Assembly (NCBI GenBank): GCA_010909165.1
Contig: VJWM01000238.1
Coordinates: forward strand, 1 to 64,000
Direction: 5' to 3'
DNA length: 64,000 nucleotides
Source: Anthoceros angustus
Lineage: Eukaryota; Streptophyta; Anthocerotopsida; Anthocerotales; Anthocerotaceae
Shown here: positions 44,291 through 54,356 of the stretch, one piece after another
Position numbering within the stretch: the first letter of the stretch is position 1
Layout of the letters: each line of letters opens with the position of its first letter
Made by a program: the position numbers and the translations under genes
Notes under the pieces: generated by a model
Database searches by the model: none
The model's input: only the letters and a program-made list of their open reading frames with translations
What the model was told of the DNA's origin: nothing

Positions 44291-44310
44291 ATCCTAAACA
44301 CCTCTTTCAT

Positions 44311-46213
44311 GCGATAGCAAGAATAAAGGCTGCAGAAGGTGAGTATGCACATAAAGTATGTGCAAAGAGAGTGGAAGAAGATGAAGGCAAAGTTAATGCA
44401 TGAAGACAGGGGTGCGGATGCAAAGGAGTATGTAGATACGGCAGAATATGCGAAAAGGAAGTGGGAAAAGATGAAGGAAAAGTTGATGAAAAGGATGTAG
44501 ATTTAGAGTAGTATTTGCATGATACGTGCTAAATGATGTGAATATTGGTTTTTCCTTACTGTGTTTGAGGTTTAAACATAATTTATCTAGGTGATTGATA
44601 TCCTTTAGAGATCATGGTCAAGCTAGCCTATAATACAGTATTATATATTTTATTTTAATAACATGTTATGTATGTTTCCTCAAAAATTCTAGGTTGAAGG
44701 GGAAAAATTCATGGTGAATCCATGCATGAGGAAGAAAACGAATACATTCACCCTCATGAACAAGTGGCTATAGAGATGGTGGAGGCACTTGGTGGAGTAG
44801 CTGGTATTGCCGATGATCGAGGAAGAGGTAAATTCTTTGCCTAAGGAATTGAAGAGAATGCATACAATGCAACCACATCTTTATGGACCGGAGCCAAAAC
44901 AAATTTGCAGTCATTTACCTTATTATTGCTTAACTTCCAGAGAAGGCATTGTTGGTCGGATGCATTTGTAAATACTATGTTGGAATTAATAGGAGCTTAG
45001 GACTCACACGACAACAAGTTGCCCAAGAATAGAGTGAGATAAGAAAACTATTGAAGGGATTTGGCCTGCCTTATAAATCTATACATGCTTGTCCAAATGA
45101 TCATTTATTATTTCATGGCGAGCGCCCTAATGTGCCGCAAGTGTGGGGAAATAGATCTAACACAAAGGGCAAAAAAATACCTGTGAAAGTTGTCATGCTG
45201 GAGTCACATTGTGTCGGGAGCAGAGGTTGTAGAAAGTCCATGTATGTAGAGGGAGGATATGGGTAATATCTTGACATCTAGAAATGTCATGTAGCGCTAG
45301 CCGTTGGTTTCTGTGGTGTAGGTCGTGACGCAGACACGTGAGATTTCTGTATCATAGCAAGGAGATTGCGGGTGAGCTGGTGAGGGTGACGAGACCGGAA
45401 AACACAATCATGAAGAAGGATGGAAAGGTGACGCATGGCGAGAGGGAGCAGCGGAGGGAGAGAGACAGGCGATTGGGCACGGAACACAAGAGGCAAGCGT
45501 GCTTGGTTTAGGACAGTCTTGAGAGTCTCTTCGAGCCAGAGGGAGTGACGAGCTCTTGGCCGTTGTAACCGTTAGTGGATGCTGGAAGCTTGATTTTTGA
45601 GATTTTGAGCGAATGTTCGAGTCTGACATTTTGTTTCAAGTGTGAATTGTTGCGGCAATATGCCTGGCTCTTGTTGTGAACTCTCAACTCACCGCGTTCG
45701 ATTGGCTGATAGACGCTGATTGAATGAGGAATTTTACTCTCAAGACTCGATCTGGACGTGCGCGTGCGATGGCGTGCTTGAGAAAGAACTAGGGTTGCTG
45801 AGTGATGTTTCTAGTTGCATGTCTGTTACCTTGATGTCAAGCTGCTGAGGACCTTGTTACAGTTCTTGATGAAGCTTTGAGTTAGGGTCCGGATTCGATG
45901 TGCGTGAGACGGGATGTGGTAATCAAGTTGTTGAATGAAATCGGTTTCTGATCAAACATATTCTCAAAGATAGGGGTTATTCTCCATTAAAGGGGTTTGG
46001 GTCCCTAAAGACCAAAAATGACCAAAACGGGCCAAAAATGCATCATCTTTAGCAAAACCACTTTAGACATGTCGAAAGACATTGACCATGTTATTTTCTC
46101 GTGAATACTTACGCTAACAGGTTGAAGTCAAGAAGGTTCATGGATTTCACCTTCACAAGGAAGGGATTTCAAGGATTTTTAAGGTGCTAGGAATCCTAAA
46201 CACCTCTTTCGCA
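44311..46213 (+). repeat. 1.90-kb tandem duplication, copy B
   Basis: It matches copy A end to end. Differences are mostly small indels in CAG/CTG/CG-rich words such as GGTGAGCTGGTGAGGGTGAC against GGTGGTGGTGAGGTGAC. Confidence 0.9.
44725..45265 (+). pseudogene. CACTA tnp2-like transposase relic, copy B
   Basis: This is the better-preserved copy. 45051-45265 is a 71-codon open frame: KGFGLPYKSIHACPNDHLLF, HGERPNVPQVWGNRSNTKGK, then KIPVKVVMLESH and RKSMYVEGGYG. The layout HACPND--L---GE----(C)P-C--SR---KGKKIP-KV is that of tnp2 transposases, with the second Cys pair lost. The catalytic core further downstream is missing. Confidence 0.7.
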
Positions 46214-46655
46214 GCGATAGTACTTCCTAGCGGGGTGAGCAGAGGCAAACCAAACAAAATTAGTCCAGCAAGCCAAAGCTACGGACGTCCGGCGCAACCA
46301 ACACGCAAAAGTAGCAATTAGCGAAAAAACAAGCTATGGCCGGACGTCCGCAATTGTGAAGAACATTAACCGATAGCGATCATGGCCATCTCGAGAGGAC
46401 CAAACTACGACTCTAAAAGTAGCGGGCGTCGGTGCTTTGTGAGTACACAACCCCGGGATCTCCATTGTTAGAGTGAAAACATAGAAGGAATTGGAACAAT
46501 GCGGACGTTCGGCACATTGGCGCGTGCTAGCTGCCGCCGGACGTCCGGCGCATTTTGAGACCCCAATCTTGTGGGCGTCCACGAGATGGAAATGGTGGAG
46601 TGGATCGCGGACGTCCCATCTATATTTATTGTTTGTCTTCTAAACATCGCTGGGA
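46214..46655. other. Unassigned spacer with recurrent GGACGTCC words
   Basis: GGACGTCCG or close variants occur at about 46293, 46341, 46503, 46540 and 46607, and again near 48150. No gene is seen. Confidence 0.5.
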
Positions 46656-46659
46656 TAGG

Positions 46660-46870
46660 TGCATAGACTCAATGGTGTAAGAACTCCAAGGTTAAGCACT
46701 TGGTCGGATCGATGGGATGGATTGGGTGCTTTAGAACTTCCGGTTATGCACTCTTGGGTCGATTAGTGCTAGGATGGCTTGCTTGTTTTGGCGCTTTGAA
46801 AACTTTGTAACAACTCCACTCTTAAGCAACCTAGAGGCGTATCAATACTAGGATGGAGTGTTGATTTTAG
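46660..46870 (+). ncRNA. Three degenerate 5S rRNA-like promoter blocks in a row
   Basis: AGAACTCCAAGGTTAAGCAC TTGG (46680-46702), GTTATGCACTCTTGGGTCGA TTAGTGCTAGGATGG (46743-46777) and AACTCC...CTTAAGCAACCTAG with ATCAATACTAGGATGG (46811-46856) each follow the plant 5S sequence AACTCC-CAGTTAAGC-GCTTGGGCGAGAGTAGTACTAGGATGG. None is a full 120-base gene. They are likely 5S-derived retroelement pieces. Confidence 0.5.
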
Positions 46871-47700
46871 TGGTTTGAAAAATTTGTAAATCATCCGGTA
46901 TCTAGGCGTAAAGTCATGAATATTATTTTTGAAAATCATTTGTTGGTTGATGTTATATTCCCACATTCGCTTTGTATACAACATGTAAAACCTTTTGGCC
47001 TTACTCTATGTGCCCTTGGATGACTTGCAATTTGGATCTCTTTGATTGGTGCGCCAAATGTCCGCTCATTCGAGTTTGATGCGTATAGATGCATAGGCCT
47101 TGGTTTCTAGATGAGCTACATTTTCCAAAATTCGACATGTATGATGGTGGTTTCTAATGGCCAACCTTTTGAAGACGACAATGTTTCACAATGTTTTGCG
47201 AGAAGCAAGAAAATAAATAGAATAGATGATTTTTCCTTGAGTAATGAAAGCGCTTGATGTAGAACACAAGCATAAGAGAGCATCCGCTCGCCACCGCGAG
47301 CCCTAGTGAGAGCCAGAGTATTCGAAGAAAGAGGGCTAGTCGCCCGAGGGGTTTTGACCAAATGGTGAGTATTTCAAAGAGGCTCAAGGAGGACCTCTAT
47401 ACCCACCGTGACGCCCACTACCGGCGCAGCTAGGTGTTCAGACGAACTATGGCCAAGCTTCGCCAGAGATTTTGAATTTAAGATCCGACTTGCTCCATGT
47501 GCCACCCATGGATAGATTAAGGTTGAAAGCGATGCGGACTTGACAAGAAGAAATGTAAGCTCAAGAGTTTGATCAAGAACGGTTGAGGAGGCCTCACCAT
47601 CCTTTACCTTGTCCAATTCCTGGGGCCCAATGCCGCAGATCTAAGTGCGGCTTATCTCCGACACGAGGCCGCCGAGGTATGCCCGCCCCGGGATTGCTCA
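46871..47700. other. No recognisable gene
   Basis: Both strands contain only short, unrelated open frames. The base composition is ordinary and no repeat stands out. Confidence 0.4.
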
Positions 47701-47705
47701 ATCAC

Positions 47706-48370
47706 GGGTTTGAAAAGAGAATTGATGTGAGTGTTGGTGCGGTGCAAGTGTGCACAAGCAACTTGAACGAAAGTGCTTGCCTACACAAGTATTGACGCAA
47801 CCCTCTCCAAACCCGTGTATTGCACCTCTTGAGTATAAGGCCGGACGCTCGGCACTCCATTTTGAGCATAAGTCGCTACCATCCTACCACTTGGTACAAA
47901 GGTGTGTCCGCTATTTGTGCAGACGTACATTAGGTCTCCTTGCCTTGATGCTGTGGGTTCGCAAATCATCGAAAACAATGGAATGAGACATGCATTTCGG
48001 ATGGTTAGCCAAAATGGGGTTTGAAAAGAGAATTGATGTGAGTGTTGGTGCGGTGGCAAGTGTGCACAAGCAACGAAAGTGCTTGCCTACACAAGTATTG
48101 ACGCAACCCTCTCCAAACCCGGTGTATTGCACCTCTTTGGAGTATAAGTCGCCGGACGTTCGTGCACTCCAGCTCTTTGGAGCATAAGTCGCCGATCATC
48201 CGGCCACTTGGTACAAAGGTGTGTCCGTCATTTGTCGGACGGTGGGCACATTAGGTCTTCCTTGGGCTCGGATGCATGGGCTGTGGGTTCGCAAATCACT
48301 GAAAACAATGGAATGAGACATGTGCATTTCTGGATGGTTGGGGCCAAAATGGGGTTTGGAGACAAACCCC
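47706..48370 (+). repeat. ~310-bp direct duplication
   Basis: GGGTTTGAAAAGAGAATTGA TGTGAG...CAAACCC...GTTCGCAAATCA occurs at 47706 and again at 48017. The copies differ by small gains in GG/CTG/CGG words. Confidence 0.85.
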
Positions 48371-48443
48371 TATGCTGAGAAACACTGTTATCACCATTGC
48401 TGTTCTGTGCATGACGGATGCGCCGGATAAATGGTGTGGTGAG

Positions 48444-48471
48444 ACCCTAAACCCTAAACCCTAAACCCTAG
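48444..48471 (+). promoter_or_regulatory. Telomere-type CCCTAAA repeat / telo-box cluster
   Basis: Nearly four perfect CCCTAAA heptamers lie 33 bases before the ATG of the next open frame. AAACCCTA telo-boxes are common promoter elements of plant translation-related genes. A short interstitial telomere insertion is the alternative. Confidence 0.6.
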
Positions 48472-48503
48472 CATCCGCAGTTGCCGTTGGGGCTCCTACT
48501 ATA

Positions 48504-48893
48504 ATGGCCGGGACATCTACGGGACCCGTGTCCAAGAGCAAATTAAAGCGGGAGAAGTTTAAGCAGAAGACTGTGGCTAATGCTAGTAAGGTACCGCACT
48601 GGAAACTGCTACGGCTGCTCTTACAACGCAGTTGGGTACAATTACTGCTAGTTTGGCAGCCAAGCCTGCTGGAGGAGCTTCGCTCGTGGTTTCTGAAGAT
48701 AAACTTGCAGGAGTTGTGGTTTGTGACCCTTCTGGTGAGCATGCACGTGTGGGAGAAGATTATGGAGATCCTTATCATGTTTGCATGGCTCACAAGATGG
48801 CTGAGACAAAGGAAATTCTGGCGCGGGAGCACGCTATGCACACTTCTGGTATGCTGACAGACTTACCTTGCTCTTGGTTAGGTCAGGAGTTTT
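48504..48893 (+). CDS. Unknown small protein (possible gene with a frame break or intron near 48592)
   Basis: ATG at 48504 opens MAGTSTGPVSKSKLKREKFK then QKTVANASK, a basic N-terminus. A frame change near 48590 (GGTACCGC) leads to the frame ending at 48893, which reads LTTQLGTITASLAAKPAG, DKLAGVVVCDPSGEHARVGE and DYGDPYHVCMAHKMAETKEI before a GTATG-type donor-like site. Codon choice looks normal for the gene-bearing part of the window. I recognise no domain. A promoter-like CCCTAAA cluster lies just upstream. Confidence 0.4.
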
Positions 48894-50360
48894 GATAGCA
48901 CACCAAGGACTAAAGTTATGTGGTGAACATAGCATTGGACATTCAGATGGTCATGTATGTCCATGCTGCTGGCCCGAAGGGAAGGGATGATGGCTAAATC
49001 TATTCCAGCACATGCCACAGTGTTCATGCTCCGTGGCCAGTGGCCCAGGTCACAACAAATTTCCTTCCACCATGTACATGGTGGAGAACTTACTGAGTGG
49101 CAGCGAGGCAAGCACGCTCGTTCAAGCATGCCTCAGGCTCACTTCCCGCATGCCTTTTCAAGGCTGCCGGCCGATGGCAGTACTCAGCACCTGCAGCTGG
49201 GCTTCTAACCACCCCTTCTCCACATCCTCCGATAGGAAACTTAGGGTTCCTGCATTCGTCCCATCTCATAATTCAGAAGAAGAGCCTGTTCTGAAATTCG
49301 GCGAGATCCACGCCTGTGAGGCGTGGGTGAGCGTGATTCCGGCCACGAATTTCAGAGCTTGGTGTACACTTTGGAACCATGGCAACTGCTGCATCAACAA
49401 GCTCGGGTGTAGGCTCGGATAAAGACCAAGAACCCAGTGTAGAGCATAACCCGCAGCTAGCTAGGGCTTCGTCCCGCTACACAGGAGGCCAAATTTGTGT
49501 TTTCTACACGCCATCTCATTTCAGCTAATGAGTTGTCCAAATGCTTGTATGTGGGGAGCTCATGACCTAGGGAAGCTCCCCTACCTACTTTTGAACAAGA
49601 CAAATTCTGCAAGCTCCATATCGTTTTAGCCACCAACGTGAATAACTTTGTTTTGGTAGGCAGTGAATTCAGAGACTTAATAAATATTTCAAAGTATACA
49701 TTGAAGTCTGCATGGATGCAAGGCACTCAATCGCCTTAATGCACGTTAACTCTACTATACACAATGTATTAAGCGCAATTCTTGCCTTGATGGTGTGTCA
49801 TATCTAGTTATTAGCAAATGGTATTAGGATCACTTTATAAACAAACACTCGCATATATTATACATCCTCCAAATCCATTGTATCACTAGCATCACAAAGT
49901 GAGCAAATTAAACTTAACAATCTGCACCATCCAATCCTAACATAATCGCTCAAAGATCTCTCTCGATTCATTGCCTCTATTTGAGGTTATTATATAGCTC
50001 AAAATACCCATTTTAAATAGTTCCAGTTGTTATTCAGAGTAGACTATCTATTCTATGCTAGAATTATGTAGCTAGTTATCGGATAACTCAAGAGGACAAC
50101 TGGATAAGTCTTATCATATTCACTTATTATTAAGTAAACAAAGTACCTTAAATATATCATGAATAAGTAAAGTGCCTAAAATATATCATAAAATGATCAC
50201 GTGAATAAATAAATTCAGTAAAAAAAACTGTAAATTCAATAAATTGTAAGGTTTTATGTGGCTGCGGCCCGGCGTGGTCCTATCTACGTCTACGGCAGTG
50301 GGGCTGTTGCTGACTACAACTAACTCCTGATGCTGGCAGCCCAATTCCCAGCTCTAGCGC
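48894..50360. other. No supported gene; AT-rich from 49730
   Basis: 49012-49422 is an open plus-strand frame (Cys- and Ser-rich) that I cannot assign; it may hold exons of the 48.5-kb gene. 49730-50270 is AT-rich with several AAATATATCAT words and looks intergenic. Confidence 0.4.
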
Positions 50361-51651
50361 CTAAGGAGCGCCCAATCGGATTATCCTTGACCCCCGGAGT
50401 CCCGCGGAGGCCATGCCCCTACCTCTAACTCTGCCAGGCTGCGCCACTGGGGGTGGACTAACAACGGCTGTTACTATTAAGTCTTCCTTCTCGCTGTCCC
50501 CTGGTGCGCTGGTGAGACCCCGTCCCTCAGGTCTGTCCGGGGTCCGTTCGTCTTGGGTTGGTCGAGCCTGACCCCCGACCAAGTCCGCCCCCAGCACTGG
50601 AGGTTGGACTTCTGAGTCTGCCCTTACCTCCAGAGTCCGGACCACTGGGTTCGTCCCCTCCTCCGAAGTCCGGACCATTGGGTCCGTCTCCTCCTCCTGA
50701 GTCCGGACCTCTGGGTCCGTCTCCTCCTCCGGAGTCCGGACCACTGGGTTTATCTCCTCCTCTCGAGTCCGGACCACTAGGTCCGTCCTCTTCTCCGGAG
50801 TCCGGTCTATTGGAACCGGACCCTCCTCAGGCATCCGAACTTCCAAGTCCGGAGCCGCCCCTGGTGTCTTGACTTCCACACCCGGACATGCCTCCTGGGA
50901 TCCCCCATCCCCTTGCGCCATCTCCTCCTCTCTCTCCGGCCTTCCCTCCTCTGGAGCACTTCCCTCTACACCCCCCATGCTAGGCGCTGGGTGTAGCGGA
51001 CCTATCTCTTGCTCCATCGCGCCGCCTCCGCCTGCCTTCTCCGGCCGCCTCCCATCTGCCTCCTCGCCGCCTCCCCCAAACAGGCGCCCAAATTCTCGCA
51101 GCCTCCTAGACCTTCTTCTCTCCAGGTCCCTTCCGACTCCTCTGGTGGCCCTACAATCTCAGCAGCTTGGTGGACTGCCCCCACCGCTCTCAAGAGCTCC
51201 GCGTGGTAGTACGTGAAGTCCGAGTCGATCTGCTGGATGGCCTCTTCTACGTGGGCTCGAAGCACTCTGTATTCCCGTCTCTAGAGGGTCTCTGCTAGTC
51301 GGGCGTGCCTGGTCGCTTGTTGAGCCGTTCCCGCGCGAGGTCATCTAGCCTAGCTCTGATAGCATCTCGGGAAGCCGCTAGGGAGGTTTCTGCCAGCTCC
51401 TAAAGCCGCTGCTTCTTGTTGGCTCACTCTGTCTCCTGGTCCCTTCGCAGAGCGGCCAACTGTTTTGCCAAGGATTGGGCTTCTCCTTCCGCCTTTCGCA
51501 GACGGACCAGCAACTTCTGCTCCTCTTTCTGCCAGTGTTCTTGATCCGCCACCTTCTGGCTCAGGACCGCCATGTCCTCCTCCAACCGACCTGGGTTTTC
51601 GACCAAACGTTTGGCATCGGCTAATTCTCTCTCAAGCTCTGCGACATCCAA
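50361..51651 (-). pseudogene. Coiled-coil and 12-residue-repeat protein, interrupted
   Basis: From 51651 the minus strand gives 75 codons of clear heptad coiled coil (ELERELADAKRLVENPGRLE ... LLVRLRKAEGEAQSLAKQLA). Two in-frame stops and one frame step follow in a reading that stays helical (ETSLAASRDAIRARLDDLAR), then HVEEAIQQIDSDFTYYHAEL from 51265. The last 218 codons (51017-50361) hold about eight imperfect copies of a 12-residue unit, VRTPEEETDP--. This arrangement is reminiscent of gag-type or plant transposon-linked ORFs, but I cannot name it. As read it is a pseudogene. Confidence 0.5.
50620..50830 (-). repeat. ~36-bp coding minisatellite
   Basis: GGAGTCCGGACCACTGGGTC CGTCTCCTCCTCC recurs about seven times and encodes the 12-residue units on the minus strand. 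Confidence 0.85.
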
Positions 51652-52440
51652 GGGATCTCCCTATGATGTCTTATGTTAGATAGAATCACCCCATCTCTTC
51701 TCTCGCATAAAGTGACCCCATGCCATTAAGCAATGTTAAGCTCTGTCATCGCCAAATTTATTTCATTCCAGTCACCTTTATTCCAATGGAAAAAATCTAT
51801 CTAGAGGATTATCGTTTGTCATTTGGTGTTATGTCTTTTATTTTTAGCTGGTTAATTTGAATGTGGATCCTTGTTCTTGCTTCTTGGGACGGAGCCTAAC
51901 CGTCGGCAAAGCTTAACAAGCTGCCCTATTCGCTTACATGGCTTGGCCAATTCCAAGCCGTGTACCATTTGATGGTTCAAACAACCAAATATATATGTGT
52001 GCCATGTGATATATTTATATGAAGAAAGATGAAAATAATATATACTACCTATGTATACAAGGTAGGGAATACACGATAGTAAGGCCTTTGAAATGAATTT
52101 GCGTCCTCCATATCAAACTTTTGAGATGAAATTTTACACAGTGCACACTCGTTTTTGTTACAAAAGCCTCTCAGATTATGCGTCTCGTCCTCCTCCTCCT
52201 TAAGACTTAAAAGCCTTGAGCACAGTGCACTCAAGTTTCAGAGGCCCCGCCTGAACCCTATCCGGGGCATGGTAACCATAGTTAATGGCCAATCGAAAGA
52301 GGCATCTGTGTGGAAACAGCGTTGTTGTCCTCGCTGGTGGTGACACAGGAGCGGGGCGGTCAGTGGGAGGATGTGTTTCCGGAGGGCCATGACTGCAGCA
52401 AGCCAGAGCGAAAAGCACAAGTAGCAACTGATTTGGCTGT
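51652..52440. other. Intergenic sequence
   Basis: AT-rich to about 52190. The GC-richer 52200-52440 precedes the nucleotidyltransferase start and may be its promoter and 5' UTR, though no TATA box is obvious. Confidence 0.4.
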
Positions 52441-54356
52441 ATGGGCGGTCCCGAAGTCAAGCCACAGCTGAGCGGCCTTTGTCCTGAAGTCCCTTCTCCA
52501 TTCTCCGTTGCATCAACTGTGGACGAGCTAAGATGGGGCAAGGCTGAGGCCTGGACTGCACAGCTCCTGACGTGCATCCAGCCCAGCAAGCATTCCGATG
52601 ATCATCGCAGAGCCATCGTGTTGTACGTCCAAGAGCTGATACAGACTCAGATTGGCAATGAGGTGTGTTTTTCTCCCTTGTTAGCACTTGTCTCGGCCAG
52701 TTTGAGCGAGTTAGGTCGCCTCAGTATGGGATAGCTGGACTGTCGGAACGTGCTAATTTGTGTGAATGGCAAGGGCTGAATGGTTGAGGAGCTTACTCGC
52801 CGCGGCGGCCGGTTCTGCCATGTCTCCGCAGGTACATTTCCGCATCGAGAAGTTCGGTTCGGTCCCTTTGAGGACGTACTTGCCGGACGGAGATATCGAC
52901 CTGACAATACTGAGCCCGGACGAGCTGTTGAAGGACAGATGGGTTTCTGAAGTGTGCTCGGCTCTGAAGAAGGGAAAGTCAAGTAGAGAATTCCGTGTTA
53001 GAGATCCCCAGACCATTGATGCTGAGGTTTGGACATGAGCACGTCCTGGCCAGGCACATCTGTTTGAAATTTTAAGAAGCCGTGTAGGATATGCGGGGAT
53101 GCGTGGTTATATTTCATACGTAGTTTCTAATCTGTTTATATGGAACAGGTGAAAGTGGTGAAGTGTATTGTTGACAATGTCACAGTGGACATATCGTTCA
53201 ACCAGCGTGGTGGACTTTGCAGCCTTCGCTTTCTTGAAGACGTAAGGCTAGATTATGTCACAAAGTCTTGAGTTGTGTCTTGGCGTAGTCATCTTTGCTC
53301 ATGTGGCATTGGCTCACAGATTGACAGTAAGATTGGGCGAAATCACTTGTTCAAGCGTAGCATCATTATTGTGAAAGCATGGTGTTATTACGAGAGCCGC
53401 TTGCTTGGAGCCAACTGCGGCCTGATCGCCACCTATGCTTTGGAGGTCATGGTTTTGTACATATTTCATGTCTTCAATTCTACCCTAAGTGGGCCTTTAG
53501 AGGTAATAAAGGTTGGATGAACCTTCTGGGTGTTTTCACTGTCTTTGTCTCTCCATTAGTGTATGTTTTTAGCCGGTATGGTCTCTCAAGTTCCGGTGGT
53601 GTTGCAGGTTTTACTCAAGTTTTTGGAATTCTTCAGCAGTTTCAATTGGGATCAATATTGCCTTAGCCTTTCAGGCCCGATCCCCTTGTGCTCAGTTGCA
53701 GAGTCAGCTGGTAAGTTTCCTTGTGCTACTTGGTGGAACCTAGTTCTCTTGCGCTACCTAGTGAAACTTTGAGTTGTCTCACATACGAGTACGTGTGTTG
53801 CGTTGGTACTGCGCTTCGAATGCCTCACAGCAGCAGAACCAGCCCGTCTGGATGGAGGCAAGGTCCTGTTTAGCGAGGCTTTTCTGCAGATGTGTACCAA
53901 GAAATATGCGGTTGACCCCATTTCTAATGGAAACAATGGGCAAAAATTCAGCCCCAAAACCATGAACATTGTTGATCCTCTACTGCACCACAACAACCTT
54001 GGACGTAGCATCAACAAAGGTGATGCACGGTCTCCCTGCTACTCATGGGATGCATGATGAGAACTGTAATTTGTAGTTGTCAATATAAGGCTCAGAGGAG
54101 ATTTGCGTATCCCTTCATGAAACAACTAAGACCCAGGGGTGCAATATTTTCTTCAGGTAGTGCCGGCAGGATTCGCTACGCTTTGGGCCTTGGATCTCGC
54201 AGTCTTCGGGGCATCATGAACAGTTCCAGGGGCAACCTTAATGACGAACTCAAGAGGTTTTTTCGCACGACATGGCAGAGGGTTGGATGTCCCGAGACTG
54301 CCGTGCCATCCTCATTTCTGGACCACACAGAAAGTTCAAGGGATCTCACCGAGCAA
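52441..54356 (+). CDS. Plant PAP/OAS1-like nucleotidyltransferase, exons 1-7
   Basis: Seven exons join in phase: 52441-52662, 52832-53026, 53149-53241, 53320-53502, 53608-53710, 53831-54019, 54157-54356. All introns are GT-AG. Exon 1 carries the helical EAWTAQLLTCIQPS...VLYVQELIQTQIG leader. Exon 2 holds the catalytic FGSVPLRTYLPDGDIDLT, with the G-S and D-x-D that bind metal in the polymerase-beta superfamily. Exon 3 has VDISFNQRGGLCSLRFLE. Exon 4 has FKRSIIIVKAWCYYESRLLG and ATYALEVMVLYIFHVFNS. Exons 5-7 have FSSFNWDQYCLSLSGP, MNIVDPLLHHNNLGRSINKG and RIRYALGLGSRSL. This matches a plant family annotated as nucleotidyltransferase with a PAP/OAS1 substrate-binding domain; the substrate is not settled. 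The start at 52441 is the first ATG in frame. No lesion is seen. Confidence 0.88.

Larger units (their letters stand above)
42428..44310 (+). repeat. 1.88-kb tandem duplication, copy A
   Basis: It starts at GCGATAGCGAGAATAAAGG and ends where the same words restart at 44311. Copy B (44311-46213) follows directly. Both carry the tnp2-like relic and a common unidentified 3' section. GCGATAG stands at all three borders (42428, 44311, 46214). Confidence 0.9.

Noticed and set aside
46680-46790. A functional 5S rRNA gene
   Set aside because: Only the internal promoter part resembles 5S; the 5' and 3' stems and the T-run terminator are absent.
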